This document shows positions 27,941 through 36,693 of a DNA stretch of 64,000 nt, one piece after another (position 1 is the stretch's first letter; each line of letters starts with the position of its first letter). Below the pieces are notes generated by a model. The model was not told the origin of the DNA and ran no database searches. It saw only the letters and a list, made by a program, of their open reading frames with translations. A program made the translations under genes and the position numbers. Source of the DNA: an uncultured Roseobacter sp. (GTDB taxonomy: Bacteria; Pseudomonadota; Alphaproteobacteria; Rhodobacterales; Rhodobacteraceae); contig NZ_CANMDB010000008.1 in the NCBI RefSeq assembly GCF_947496515.1, positions 62,001 to 126,000 of the forward strand, in the 5' to 3' direction.

Positions 27941-28903
27941 ATGCGTGCCATGCAAGTCACAGAGCTGGGCCAGCCCCTGCAAATGAGCGACATCCCGACA
28001 CCGGATCCAGGGGCAGGGCAGGTGCAGGTCAAGGTGCATACCTGCGGTCTGAACTTCGGGGATTTGCTTGCAATCAAAGGGACTTACCAGGAGCGGCCCG
28101 AGGTGCCCTTCACGCTCGGGATGGAGCTTTGTGGGACGGTGACGGCGGTGGGCGCGGGGGTCGAGACACTGCAGGCAGGCCAGCGGGTGGCAGCTTATTG
28201 CGGGTTCAACGCGCTGGCGGAGCACGCAGCGATTGACGCCAATATCTGCGTGCCGATCCCCGACGCCATGAGTGATGAGGATGCCGCGGCCTTCCTGATT
28301 GCCTATGGCACCAGCCATGTGGCGCTGGACTACAAGGCGCATCTGAAACCGGGCGAGCGGCTCTTGGTGTTGGGGGCGTCGGGGGGCATCGGGCTCACGG
28401 CGGTGGAACTGGGCAAGCTGATGGGGGCCGAGGTGATCGCGGTGGCCCGGGGCGCAGAAAAGCTCGCGGTGGCAAAGCAGGCCGGGGCGGATCATGTCAT
28501 CGATTCTGATGCGGATGATTTGCGCAGCGTTGTCAAAGGCTTGGGCGGTGCCGATGTGGTCTATGACCCGATTGGCGGCGATCTCTTCAAGGCGGCGATG
28601 CGGGCCTGCAACCCCGAGGCGCGGCTGATCCCCCTGGGCTTTGCCAGTGGGGAGGTGCCGCAGATCCCGGCCAATCATCTGCTGGTCAAGAACCTGACCG
28701 TCATCGGGTTTTACTGGGGCGGATACACCCGGGTGAAGCCGAGCGTTCTGACGGACAGTTTTCGGGTTCTGACGGAGTGGTATGTGGACGGGCGGATCAA
28801 GCCGCATGTGAGCCACGTGCTGCCCTTGGAAGAGGCGAACGAGGGGCTCGACTTGCTCAGGACGCGGCAGGCGACGGGCAAGGTGGTGATCCGGATCGCT
28901 TAA
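27941..28903 (+). CDS. Zinc-free medium-chain NADPH:quinone oxidoreductase family protein
   Basis: A 320-residue MDR enzyme. An N-terminal GroES-like domain (VHTCGLNFGDLLAIKGTYQ) is followed by a Rossmann domain with GASGGIGLTAVELGK near residue 145 and the cofactor-binding VIAVARGAEKL. The structural zinc Cys cluster is absent, as in quinone oxidoreductases and related crotonase-like reductases. The ATG at 27941 gives the usual start. Substrate cannot be read from sequence. It stands alone before a structured intergenic region. Confidence 0.88.
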   Translation: MRAMQVTELGQPLQMSDIPTPDPGAGQVQVKVHTCGLNFGDLLAIKGTYQERPEVPFTLGMELCGTVTAVGAGVETLQAGQRVAAYCGFNALAEHAAIDANICVPIPDAMSDEDAAAFLIAYGTSHVALDYKAHLKPGERLLVLGASGGIGLTAVELGKLMGAEVIAVARGAEKLAVAKQAGADHVIDSDADDLRSVVKGLGGADVVYDPIGGDLFKAAMRACNPEARLIPLGFASGEVPQIPANHLLVKNLTVIGFYWGGYTRVKPSVLTDSFRVLTEWYVDGRIKPHVSHVLPLEEANEGLDLLRTRQATGKVVIRIA

Positions 28904-28922
28904 CGCGCCGCGCGCGCAACAC

Positions 28923-28940
28923 GCACGCCGCGCGGCGTGC
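28923..28940. repeat. 18-bp perfect palindrome
   Basis: GCACGCCGC directly followed by its complement GCGGCGTGC, 20 bases after the quinone oxidoreductase stop. It may be a transcript-end hairpin; no T-run follows. Confidence 0.7.
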
Positions 28941-28990
28941 GCATCCGCTCAAAACCCACGTTGATGCCGTGATTTCAGGGCATTGGCCAC

Positions 28991-29034
28991 GTCGGTATCG
29001 TGTCGGTATCACGTCGGTATTCTGTCGGTGCGCC
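28991..29034. repeat. 11-bp tandem repeat, four units (locus 1)
   Basis: Units are GTCGGTATCGT, GTCGGTATCAC, GTCGGTATTCT and GTCGGTGCGCC, in exact 11-base register. The first six bases are constant. A looser copy (GACGGTATC) follows at about 29036. The same motif, period and terminal GTCGGTGCG unit occur at 58636-58690. Confidence 0.9.
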
Positions 29035-29080
29035 TGACGGTATCGGGGCGTTTAACAGACCGCGCGCCGCGCTCTGTTAC

Positions 29081-29116
29081 GGGGCGGTGAACCCGGCGCG
29101 CGCCGGGTTGCGCCCC
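29081..29116. repeat. Long GC-rich cruciform
   Basis: Outer arms GGGGCG (29081-29086) and CGCCCC (29111-29116) enclose a perfect 20-bp palindrome at 29090-29109 (AACCCGGCGC then GCGCCGGGTT). It would fold into a strong RNA hairpin about 110 bases before the ABC ATPase start. Confidence 0.75.
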
Positions 29117-29226
29117 GCGGGCACCGCCGCACAGACTGCGCCGTTGTCTGTGCGCGGCTGCGCTGTTATTGGATGTCTCTGCGCCTTAGTGTGCAGCTGA
29201 GAAGAGAACCGGAGCGGATACCATCA

Positions 29227-30165
29227 ATGCAGCCAATTCTTCAGATCAAGGGTCTGCGCAAGGCCTATGCGGACGGGTTCGAGGCGCTCAAGGGCGTGGA
29301 TCTGGAGATCGCGCAAGGCGAGATCATCGCGTTACTGGGGCCCAATGGCGCGGGCAAGACCACGCTGATCTCGACCGTGTGCGGGATTACCATGGCGACC
29401 TCGGGCAGTGTCACGGTGGGCGGGCACGACATCATCAGCGATTTCCGCGCGGCGCGCAGCATGATCGGCCTCGTCCCGCAGGAGATCAACCTGGAACCCT
29501 TTGAGCGGGTCAAGAACACGGTCAAATTCTCCCGCGGGCTGTTTGGCAAACCGCAGGACGATGCGGTGATCGAGCGGATCCTGCGGCAGCTGTCGCTGTG
29601 GGACAAGCGCGACAACCAGATCCGCGAGCTGTCGGGCGGGATGAAGCGGCGGGTCCTGATCGCCAAGGCGCTGAGCCACGATCCGCGGCTGCTGTTTCTG
29701 GATGAGCCAACGGCGGGCGTGGATGTGGAGCTGCGCCGCGACATGTGGGAGATCGTCGAGGGGCTGAAGGCCGATGGCGTGACCATCGTGCTGACAACCC
29801 ATTACATCGAGGAGGCCGAGGCCATCGCCGACCGCATCGGCGTGATCGCCAAGGGCGAGTTGCTGTTGGTCGAGGAGAAGGAGCGGCTGATGGCGCGCAT
29901 GGGGCAAAAACAGCTCGACGTGCAGCTGACGGAACGACTGGAAGCGGTGCCGCAGGCGCTGTCGGGCTATGATCTGGTGCTGTGCGAGGATGGCTGCACC
30001 CTGCGCTATTCCTACGACACGCGGGGCGAGCGTACGGGCATCACCAAGCTCTTGCGGGACGTGTCCGAGGCCGGGCTGGTGCTGCGCGACGTGGCCACAC
30101 GGCAGAGCAGTCTGGAGGACATCTTTGTCGGGCTGGTGCACGAAGAACCGGGAGATGCGGCATGA
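29227..30165 (+). CDS. ABC exporter ATP-binding subunit (ABC-2 type)
   Basis: A 312-residue ATPase of the CcmA/NodI-like drug-exporter branch. Walker A is GPNGAGKT near residue 40, the signature is ELSGGMKRR near 138, and Walker [13 protein letters not shown] is near 160; an extra C-terminal domain of about 90 residues follows. It would power the ABC-2 permease encoded next, with which it overlaps by four bases (ATGA). The substrate is unknown. The ATG at 29227 is chosen as the first one that gives a family-like N-terminus. Confidence 0.92.
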   Translation: MQPILQIKGLRKAYADGFEALKGVDLEIAQGEIIALLGPNGAGKTTLISTVCGITMATSGSVTVGGHDIISDFRAARSMIGLVPQEINLEPFERVKNTVKFSRGLFGKPQDDAVIERILRQLSLWDKRDNQIRELSGGMKRRVLIAKALSHDPRLLFLDEPTAGVDVELRRDMWEIVEGLKADGVTIVLTTHYIEEAEAIADRIGVIAKGELLLVEEKERLMARMGQKQLDVQLTERLEAVPQALSGYDLVLCEDGCTLRYSYDTRGERTGITKLLRDVSEAGLVLRDVATRQSSLEDIFVGLVHEEPGDAA

Positions 30166-30923
30166 ATTTCACGGCGATCAAGGCCATTTATCTTTTTGAA
30201 ATGGCGCGATTTTTCCGAACGCTTGCGCAGAGCTTCATCTCGCCGGTGTTGTCCACGTCGCTCTATTTCGTGGTCTTCGGCGCGGCCATCGGCAGCCGCA
30301 TCGACCAGATCGAGGGTGTGAGCTACGGCGCGTTCATCGTGCCGGGGCTGATCATGCTGTCGGTGATCACCCAAGGGATCTCCAACGCGTCCTTCGGCAT
30401 CTATTTTCCGAAATTCGTGGGCACCATCTACGAGCTTTTATCCGCGCCGGTGAACTTTCTGGAGATCGTGGCGGGCTACGTGGGCGCTGCGGCGACCAAG
30501 GCGCTGTTCATCGGGGTGATCATCCTGATCACGGCGTTCTTCTTTGTCGATATTTCCATCGCGCATCCCTTTGCGATGGTCGGATTTCTGCTCCTGACCG
30601 CGCTGAGCTTTGCGCTGTTGGGGTTCATCATCGGGATCTGGGCCACCAATTTCGAGCAGTTGCAGCTGGTGCCGCTGCTGGTGGTCACGCCCCTGGTGTT
30701 TCTGGGCGGAGCGTTCTATTCGATCTCCATGCTGCCGCCTGTCTGGCAGAAGATTTCCTATTTCAACCCGGTGGTTTACCTGATTTCAGGCTTCCGGTGG
30801 TCCTTCTTCGGTACGGCGGATGTGCCGATTGCCGTCTCGCTGCTGGCCATTGCGGGGTTCACGGCGCTCTGCATGGCGGTCGTGTGGTGGATTTTCAAGA
30901 CCGGCTGGCGGCTTCGGCAATAA
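30162..30923 (+). CDS. ABC-2 type exporter permease subunit
   Basis: A 253-residue inner-membrane protein with six membrane segments and the ABC-2 signature region in its second half ([19 protein letters not shown]). Together with the preceding ATPase it forms a two-gene exporter of the drug/polysaccharide ABC-2 class. The ATG at 30162 lies inside the stop of the ATPase gene, so the two are coupled. No substrate clue is present in the neighbours. Confidence 0.92.
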   Translation: MNFTAIKAIYLFEMARFFRTLAQSFISPVLSTSLYFVVFGAAIGSRIDQIEGVSYGAFIVPGLIMLSVITQGISNASFGIYFPKFVGTIYELLSAPVNFLEIVAGYVGAAATKALFIGVIILITAFFFVDISIAHPFAMVGFLLLTALSFALLGFIIGIWATNFEQLQLVPLLVVTPLVFLGGAFYSISMLPPVWQKISYFNPVVYLISGFRWSFFGTADVPIAVSLLAIAGFTALCMAVVWWIFKTGWRLRQ

Positions 30924-30992
30924 AGCCGCAGAGCGAAACTCTCTGGTCGCGCCGCCTTGTTTGCGGGGGGGCGCCAATCTACATGGGTCCTC

Positions 30993-31790
30993 ATGAAACG
31001 CTGGATCCCTTTCGTCAAATCAGACCCAACAGTTGCCGTTCTTCGGCTGTCAGGCATGATCAGCGCCTCCGGTCGCGGCACGCTGAACGATGCGAGCCTG
31101 GCACCGGTGATCGAAAAAGCCTTCAGCCGGGGCAAGCCCGCGGCGGTGGCGCTGCAGATCAATTCCCCCGGTGGCAGCCCCGTGCAATCCTCGCTGATCG
31201 GAGCGCGGATCCGGCGGCTGGCGGAGGAAAAGGAGATCCCCGTCATTGCCTTTGTGGAGGATGTGGCGGCCTCGGGCGGGTACTGGCTCGCGGCGGCGGC
31301 GGATGAGATCTACGGCGATGCCTGTTCGGTCGTGGGGTCCATTGGTGTGATCTCGGCCTCCTTCGGGGCGCATGAGCTGATCGGGCGTTACGGGATCGAG
31401 CGGCGGGTCTATACCGCTGGCAAATCCAAGAGCATGCTGGATCCGTTCCGCCCCGAGAACGAAGAGGATGTGGCGCGGCTGAAAGACCTGCTGGAGGACA
31501 TCCACGGCACCTTCAAGGCGCATGTGAGCGCGCGGCGGGGCGGCAAGCTGCCGGAGGATCGTGATCTCTTCACGGGCGAGGTCTGGCTCGCGCGAAAGGC
31601 GACCGAGCTGGGGCTGATCGACGGCATCGGGCATCTCAAGCCGATGATGCAGGAGCGATTTGGCGAAAAGGTAAGGTTTCGGCGCTATGAAATCCGCAAG
31701 CCGTGGTTGGCACGGTTTGGCGCGCAGATGGCGGGCGATGCGCTGCATGGGCTCGAAGAACGCAGCGCCTTTGCGCAATTCGGACTTTAG
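30993..31790 (+). CDS. S49-family (SppA/SohB-like) serine peptidase
   Basis: A 265-residue single-domain S49 peptidase. The nucleophile Ser lies in AASGGYWLAAAADEI near residue 93, and the Lys base is probably in YTAGKSKSMLDPF near 145. INSPGGSPVQS is the conserved early motif. It lacks the N-terminal membrane anchor seen in long SppA, so it may be cytoplasmic or peripheral. By family it would degrade signal peptides or membrane-protein fragments. It starts about 70 bases after the exporter and is closely followed by a tiny membrane protein gene. Confidence 0.88.
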   Translation: MKRWIPFVKSDPTVAVLRLSGMISASGRGTLNDASLAPVIEKAFSRGKPAAVALQINSPGGSPVQSSLIGARIRRLAEEKEIPVIAFVEDVAASGGYWLAAAADEIYGDACSVVGSIGVISASFGAHELIGRYGIERRVYTAGKSKSMLDPFRPENEEDVARLKDLLEDIHGTFKAHVSARRGGKLPEDRDLFTGEVWLARKATELGLIDGIGHLKPMMQERFGEKVRFRRYEIRKPWLARFGAQMAGDALHGLEERSAFAQFGL

Positions 31791-31796
31791 CCCCGC

Positions 31797-31967
31797 ATGA
31801 TATTCAAGATCGTTTCGCTGTTCCTCGTCGTGATCGTCGTGCTGGGGTTTTTCGGCAAGATGCACTGGCTGGGGGGCGGCCGGCTGAGCCGCGCGAAATG
31901 CCGGGCCTGCGGGCGCTACCGGATCGGGCGCGGACCCTGTCCCTGCGGGAAGGGGGAGCGGTCATGA
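31797..31967 (+). CDS. 56-residue membrane protein with zinc-ribbon-like Cys cluster
   Basis: A very short gene: an N-terminal membrane segment (residues 4-20) followed by a basic tail with Cys in CRACG and CPCG, a C-x2-C...C-x-C pattern that could hold zinc. It begins 6 bases after the peptidase stop and its stop overlaps the antiporter start (ATGA), so it sits tightly in an operon. That spacing, plus in-frame hydrophobic and Cys-rich parts, supports it as a real gene. Function unknown. Confidence 0.7.
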   Translation: MIFKIVSLFLVVIVVLGFFGKMHWLGGGRLSRAKCRACGRYRIGRGPCPCGKGERS

Positions 31968-32914
31968 TCATGCCGTGGGTGTTGTGCGGCTTTGGTCTGA
32001 TCCTGCTGCTGCTTGCGGGCGATGCGCTGGTAAAGGGCGCCGTCAATCTCAGCCTGCGGCTGGGGGTGCCTGCGCTGATTGTCAGCCTCACGATCGTGGC
32101 CTTCGGCACCTCGGCGCCGGAGCTTTTGATTTCCGTTCAGGCAATTCTGGATGGGGCGCCGGGGCTGGCACTTGGCAATGTGGTGGGCTCGAACACGGCC
32201 AATGTGCTGCTGGTGCTGGGGGTGCCTGCCCTGCTGGCGACCATGCACACGGCCGAATGCAACACGCGCAAGACCTTTGCGGTGATGATCGCGGGCAGCC
32301 TGCTCTTTATTGCGCTGGCGTTTCGCGGGGTCTTTGACTGGATCGCCGGGCTGATCCTGCTGGCGGGGCTGGCCTTGATGCTGGGGGACGCCTTTCGCGA
32401 TGCGCACCGGCACCGGCAGGCCTGCAAGGACGATGACGAGGAAGAACCCGAAGGGGCAGATCCCGACATGCCCGGCTGGCGCATCGCGGTTTTTTTGCTG
32501 CTGGGGCTGGCGGGTCTGCCACTGGGCGCCAGCCTGCTGGTGGAGAATGCCACGATCATCGCCAAGACCTATGGTGTCTCCGACACGGTGATCGGCTTGA
32601 CGCTGGTGGCGATCGGTACCTCGCTGCCGGAGCTTGCGACCACGGTTATGGCGGCGCTGCGGCGGCAGGCCGATGTTGCCCTGGGCAATGTGATCGGGTC
32701 GAACCTGTTCAACCTGCTGGCCATCATCGGCATCGCCAGTCTGGTCGGTCCGATCCCGGTGGATCGCAGCTTTTTGACATTTGATTTATGGGTGATGCTG
32801 GGCGCCTCTGTCCTTTTGGTGCCCTTCGTCTACTTCAGTTGGAACATCACGCGGGTCTGGGGCGTGATCCTGACCGGGCTCTACCTCGCCTATATGGTCA
32901 TCGTCCTGGGCTGA
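31964..32914 (+). CDS. Calcium/sodium antiporter (CaCA family, YrbG-like)
   Basis: A 316-residue inner-membrane exchanger with about ten membrane segments. The two alpha-repeats are plain: FGTSAPELLIS near residue 48 and IGTSLPELATT near 222, each followed by GNVVGSN or GNVIGSN. An acidic cytoplasmic loop (DDDEEEPEGADPD, near 155-168) divides the halves. By family it exchanges Na or H for Ca. A second ATG two codons in is an equally good start. Confidence 0.94.
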   Translation: MIMPWVLCGFGLILLLLAGDALVKGAVNLSLRLGVPALIVSLTIVAFGTSAPELLISVQAILDGAPGLALGNVVGSNTANVLLVLGVPALLATMHTAECNTRKTFAVMIAGSLLFIALAFRGVFDWIAGLILLAGLALMLGDAFRDAHRHRQACKDDDEEEPEGADPDMPGWRIAVFLLLGLAGLPLGASLLVENATIIAKTYGVSDTVIGLTLVAIGTSLPELATTVMAALRRQADVALGNVIGSNLFNLLAIIGIASLVGPIPVDRSFLTFDLWVMLGASVLLVPFVYFSWNITRVWGVILTGLYLAYMVIVLG

Positions 32915-32933
32915 ACGAGCGGAAGGGGCCGGG

Positions 32934-33713
32934 ATGGGCACAGCATTGGTAACGGGCGCGGGGCACAGGTTGGGTCGCGCCATGGCAGTATTTCTGGCGA
33001 AACGCGGTCTTGACGTAGTGTTGCACTATGCTGCCTCGCGCGAGGGGGCGGAAGCCGGGGTGGCAGAGATCACGGCAGCGGGCGGTCGGGCGGTGGCGTT
33101 GCAGGCGGATCTGCTCGACGATGCCCAGACGGAGGCGCTGTTTGCCCAGGCGGCAGCTGCGTTTGGCGGGCCGGTCACCTGCCTGATCAACAACGCGTCG
33201 ATCTTTGAATACGATAGCGTGACCAGCGCCACCCGGGAGAGCTGGGACCGCCACATGCAGAGCAATCTGCGCGCGCCTTTCATTCTGACACAAAAGGTGG
33301 CCGCGCAAGGGATAGCACCGCTGACCGATGACGCGGGTGAGCCTCAGGCGGCGGGGCTGATCGTCAACATGATCGACCAGCGCGTGCGCAAGCTGACGCC
33401 TGAGTTCATGACCTACACGCTGGCCAAGATGGGCCTCTGGGCAATGACGCAGACGACCGCGCAGGCGCTGGCGCCCGCGATCCGGGTCAACGCCATCGGA
33501 CCCGGCCCGACGCTGCAGGGCGCGCGCCAGTCGGCGGAACATTTCGCCACGCAGCGGGCCAGCACAACCTTGGGTCGCGGGGCCAATCCGGGCGATATCA
33601 CGGCGGCCTTGGGGTACTTTCTGGATGCGCCGGCCATCACCGGACAGCTGCTGTGTGTCGATGGCGGCCAGCACCTGGCCTGGCAGACGCCGGACGTGCT
33701 GGGCGTGGAGTAG
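32934..33713 (+). CDS. SDR oxidoreductase, FolM/pteridine reductase-like
   Basis: A 259-residue short-chain dehydrogenase. The nucleotide-binding motif is TGAGHRLG, with Arg in place of the usual second Gly, as in pteridine reductases and FolM. NNAS is at about 87, and the active-site YTLAK lies near 160; the usual catalytic Ser region reads VNMIDQR, again as in FolM-type proteins. It may reduce dihydropterins or dihydrofolate using NADPH. It stands 19 bases after the antiporter. The substrate assignment is from motif similarity only. Confidence 0.82.
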   Translation: MGTALVTGAGHRLGRAMAVFLAKRGLDVVLHYAASREGAEAGVAEITAAGGRAVALQADLLDDAQTEALFAQAAAAFGGPVTCLINNASIFEYDSVTSATRESWDRHMQSNLRAPFILTQKVAAQGIAPLTDDAGEPQAAGLIVNMIDQRVRKLTPEFMTYTLAKMGLWAMTQTTAQALAPAIRVNAIGPGPTLQGARQSAEHFATQRASTTLGRGANPGDITAALGYFLDAPAITGQLLCVDGGQHLAWQTPDVLGVE

Positions 33714-34004
33714 ACCAGAGGCCGACCAAAGTTTTGCACGGGCTTAATGAGTGTTACAAATCCGTTACCAAAAGGCCTTTGTTTTCAGTCCCTTGCACGG
33801 ATAAAAAGAAAATATTGTTTGAAATCAATGGCCTGAAAACTTGCTCAAATTTTAGGCAAATCGCTGAAATGCCGAAACTGCAACGAAAATTTCCCGGTGC
33901 CCAGAAGTTATGGTCAGAGTTATCCACAGCAATCGTGGACAGCTTAAGGCTTGCAGTTACGTACGCTACATTGCAGCGAAGCGGCAGAATCACGATGAGG
34001 CAGC
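33714..34004. other. AT-rich spacer before uvrC with DnaA-like box
   Basis: This 291-base region is far richer in AT than the rest (33781-33840 has 21 G/C in 60). It holds a perfect DnaA-box sequence at 33920-33928 and a GTTA-N7-GTTA direct repeat at 33753-33767 that resembles the alphaproteobacterial SOS box with both last C changed to A. Frames in it do not look coding. It must contain the uvrC promoter. Confidence 0.6.
33920..33928 (+). promoter_or_regulatory. DnaA box
   Basis: TTATCCACA, an exact match to the DnaA-box consensus, in an AT-rich gap upstream of uvrC. I see only one perfect copy, so it is more likely a chance or regulatory DnaA site than a replication origin. Confidence 0.5.
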
Positions 34005-35882
34005 ATGACGTCAGACCCTGAAGCAGAGCAGGCCCCGGTGCTCACCGGCCCGGACGTGATCCAGGGGTATCTGCGCACCCTCGACAGCTCCCCCGGCGTG
34101 TACCGGATGCTGGATGCCGAGAGCCGCGTGCTCTACGTGGGCAAGGCGCGCAACCTACGCGCGCGTGTGAGCAATTACGCGCGGATGACCGGGCACAGCC
34201 CGCGGATCGCGCGGATGATCTCCATGACGGCGTCGATGATGTTCCTGACGACCCGGACCGAGACCGAGGCGCTGCTGCTGGAGCAGAACCTGATCAAGCA
34301 GCTCAAGCCCAAGTTCAACGTGCTGCTGCGCGACGACAAGAGCTTTCCCAACATTCTGGTCACGGCGGAGCATGACTATCCGCAGATCAAGAAGCATCGC
34401 GGGGCGAAGAAGGAGAAGGGCGCCTATTACGGGCCTTTCGCGAGCGCGGGGGCGGTGAACCGGACGCTGAACCAGTTGCAGCGGGTGTTCCTGCTGCGCG
34501 ATTGTTCCAACGCGATGTTCGAGAGCCGCACGCGCCCCTGTCTGCAGTACCAGATCAAGCGGTGCTCTGCCCCTTGCGTGGGCAAGATAGACCCGGCGGA
34601 CTATGGCCAGACGGTGAAGGACGCCGAGAAGTTCCTGACCGGCAAGACCACCGATATTCAGGCGCGGCTGGCGGGCGAGATGCAGGCGGCCTCCGAGGCG
34701 ATGGAGTTCGAGCGGGCGGCGGCACTGCGCGACCGGATCAAGGCGCTGACCCAGGTGCAGACGGTGCAGGGGATCAACCCGCAGACGGTGCAGGAGGCCG
34801 ACGTGATCGCGTTGCATCTGGACGGTGGGCAGGCCTGCGTGCAGGTCTTCTTTATCCGCGCGGGACAGAACTGGGGCAACCGGGATTACTACCCGCGGGT
34901 GGGCGATCACGTGGCCGAGGCGGAGGTGCTGGAGGCTTTCGTCGGTCAGTTCTACGACACGCGAGAGCCGCCGCGACAGCTGATCCTGAGCCACGGGATC
35001 GAGAACCCCGATCTGATGGCCGAGGCGCTGAGTGGCAAGCTGGGACGCAAGGTGGAGTTGCTGGTGCCGCAGCGCGGGGAGAAGGCGGAGCTGGTGGGTG
35101 GCGCGCTGCGCAATGCGCGCGAGAGCCTGGCACGCAAGATGGCCGAGAGTGCCACGCAGACGAAGCTGCTGAAGGGGCTGGCGGAGGCCTTCGGGCTGGA
35201 GGCACCGCCCGCCCGCGTCGAGGTCTATGACAACAGCCACATCCAGGGCGCCTTTGCCGTGGGGGCCATGATCGTGGCGGGGCCCGAGGGGTTCCTGAAG
35301 AACCAGTACCGCAAATTCAATATCCGCGGCGATGCGCTGACCCCCGGGGATGACTTCGGGATGATGAAGGAAGTGCTGACACGCCGGTTCAAGCGGTTGA
35401 TCAAGGAGGATCCCGAGCGCAAGGAGGGGCACTGGCCGGACCTGCTGTTGATCGACGGTGGCGCGGGGCAGGTGAGTGCGGTACGCGAGATCATGACCGA
35501 ATTCGGTGTCGAGGATATCCCGATGGTCGGTGTGGCCAAGGGGCTGGATCGCGACGCGGGCAAGGAGGAGTTCCACCGCACCGGCAAGCAGCCTTTCGCG
35601 CTCCGGCACAATGATCCGGTGCTCTATTTTGTCCAGCGCCTGCGCGATGAGGCGCACCGTTTCGCGATTGGCACGCACCGGGCGAAACGCGCGAAATCGG
35701 TGGGGGCGACGCCGCTGGATGACGTGCCGGGCGTGGGGGCGGCGCGCAAACGCGCGCTGCTGGCGCATTTCGGCTCCGCCAAGGCGGTGGCGCGCGCGAA
35801 CCTTGCCGATCTGAAGGCGGTGGAGGGCGTGTCCGGGGCGCTGGCGGAAAAAATCTATGATTTTTTTCACGAGCGGGGCTAG
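34005..35882 (+). CDS. uvrC: UvrABC excinuclease subunit C
   Basis: A 625-residue nuclease making both incisions in nucleotide excision repair. The N-terminal GIY-YIG domain reads GVY...[13 protein letters not shown] (about 26-55), the UVR domain ([20 protein letters not shown]) is near 230, the RNase H-like C-terminal nuclease includes YDNSHIQG near 405, and a helix-hairpin-helix pair ([32 protein letters not shown]) ends the protein. Length is normal. It follows an AT-rich control region. Confidence 0.97.
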   Translation: MTSDPEAEQAPVLTGPDVIQGYLRTLDSSPGVYRMLDAESRVLYVGKARNLRARVSNYARMTGHSPRIARMISMTASMMFLTTRTETEALLLEQNLIKQLKPKFNVLLRDDKSFPNILVTAEHDYPQIKKHRGAKKEKGAYYGPFASAGAVNRTLNQLQRVFLLRDCSNAMFESRTRPCLQYQIKRCSAPCVGKIDPADYGQTVKDAEKFLTGKTTDIQARLAGEMQAASEAMEFERAAALRDRIKALTQVQTVQGINPQTVQEADVIALHLDGGQACVQVFFIRAGQNWGNRDYYPRVGDHVAEAEVLEAFVGQFYDTREPPRQLILSHGIENPDLMAEALSGKLGRKVELLVPQRGEKAELVGGALRNARESLARKMAESATQTKLLKGLAEAFGLEAPPARVEVYDNSHIQGAFAVGAMIVAGPEGFLKNQYRKFNIRGDALTPGDDFGMMKEVLTRRFKRLIKEDPERKEGHWPDLLLIDGGAGQVSAVREIMTEFGVEDIPMVGVAKGLDRDAGKEEFHRTGKQPFALRHNDPVLYFVQRLRDEAHRFAIGTHRAKRAKSVGATPLDDVPGVGAARKRALLAHFGSAKAVARANLADLKAVEGVSGALAEKIYDFFHERG

Positions 35883-35908
35883 CGCTGGCGCTGGAGTGGT
35901 GCGCGGGA

Positions 35909-35928
35909 AAGGCTTTTGCAAAAGCCTT
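35909..35928. repeat. 20-bp perfect palindrome after uvrC
   Basis: AAGGCTTTTG followed by its complement CAAAAGCCTT, 26 bases after the uvrC stop. Likely a transcript-end hairpin lacking a T-run; belongs with the other AAGG...CCTT palindromes. Confidence 0.7.
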
Positions 35929-36021
35929 GCCGCCGCGCCGCGGGGCCCGCTCGGTCAGTTTCAGCCGGTCGCGGGAGCGGAGGCGCTTTTACCCCGTGAG
36001 GTGCCGGTGTAGGGTGACGCC

Positions 36022-36687
36022 ATGACGCTGACCCTCCCCAACATTCTGACGATCGTGCGGCTCGTTGCGGCGCCCATGGTGGCGGTCATGTTTCTCTATT
36101 TCACCCGGCCTTATGCGGATTGGTTCGCGCTTATCCTGTTTGTCTTTGCTGCCGTGACCGACTGGTTTGACGGGTATCTCGCGCGGGCCTGGAAGCAGGA
36201 GACCAAGCTGGGCGCCATGCTGGATCCGATCGCGGACAAGGCGATGGTGGTGATCGCGCTTATGGTGATCGTCGGATTTTCCGATGTCTACTGGACGCCC
36301 TGGCTGGTGCTGCCTGCGACAATGATCCTTTTTCGGGAGGTTTTCGTGTCGGGTCTGCGGGAGTTTCTGGGCGACACGGCCGGAACGCTCAAGGTGACTT
36401 CGCTGGCCAAATGGAAGACAACCGCGCAGATGGTGGCCATCGCGGTCTTGTTTTCGCGCGGGATCTTCGAACATCATCTGGTGATGAACAGCTACGGTAT
36501 GGATGCCGCGCTGATTGCCCAGGTGATGTCCGGTGAGGTCGAGGACGTGCACGGTCTGCGCTGGTTCTTCCATGCGATGACCTGGGCGGGGCGTATCGGA
36601 CTTTGGATGCTGTGGATCGCTGCGGGTTTGACGATGATTTCGGGTTTCGATTACTTCCGGAAATCGGCCCCCTATTTGAAAGGATGA
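36022..36687 (+). CDS. pgsA: CDP-diacylglycerol-glycerol-3-phosphate 3-phosphatidyltransferase
   Basis: A 221-residue inner-membrane enzyme making phosphatidylglycerol phosphate. The CDP-alcohol phosphotransferase signature DG-x2-AR-x8-G-x3-D-x3-D is complete (from FDGYLARAW to LDPIADK, near 48-72). It has about five or six membrane segments. It is 6 bases before moaD. The uvrC-pgsA-moaD-moaE order looks like one transcription unit, though the genes are functionally unrelated. Confidence 0.95.
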   Translation: MTLTLPNILTIVRLVAAPMVAVMFLYFTRPYADWFALILFVFAAVTDWFDGYLARAWKQETKLGAMLDPIADKAMVVIALMVIVGFSDVYWTPWLVLPATMILFREVFVSGLREFLGDTAGTLKVTSLAKWKTTAQMVAIAVLFSRGIFEHHLVMNSYGMDAALIAQVMSGEVEDVHGLRWFFHAMTWAGRIGLWMLWIAAGLTMISGFDYFRKSAPYLKG

Positions 36688-36693
36688 CTGCGG

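Larger units (their letters stand above)
28904..29226. other. Structured intergenic region before the ABC exporter
   Basis: This 323-base gap holds no gene I can support, but it is full of structure: a perfect 18-bp palindrome (28923-28940), an 11-bp tandem repeat (28991-29034), a hairpin with arms 29053-29059 and 29073-29079, a long imperfect cruciform 29081-29116 with a perfect 20-bp core, and a hairpin with 8-bp arms 29129-29136 and 29146-29153. The region may act as an RNA leader, a protein-binding array, or a remnant element. Confidence 0.7.

Noticed and set aside
28991-29034. CRISPR array
   Set aside because: The units are 11 bases and contiguous; there are no spacers and no cas genes.
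33754-33993. Small open frames in the AT-rich gap before uvrC
   Set aside because: They overlap each other on both strands, have no ribosome-binding site, and code for no recognisable pattern.
33714-34004. Replication origin at the AT-rich gap before uvrC
   Set aside because: Only one perfect DnaA box was found, and the neighbours (uvrC, pgsA, moaDE) are not the usual origin genes of this group. Kept only as a DnaA-site finding.
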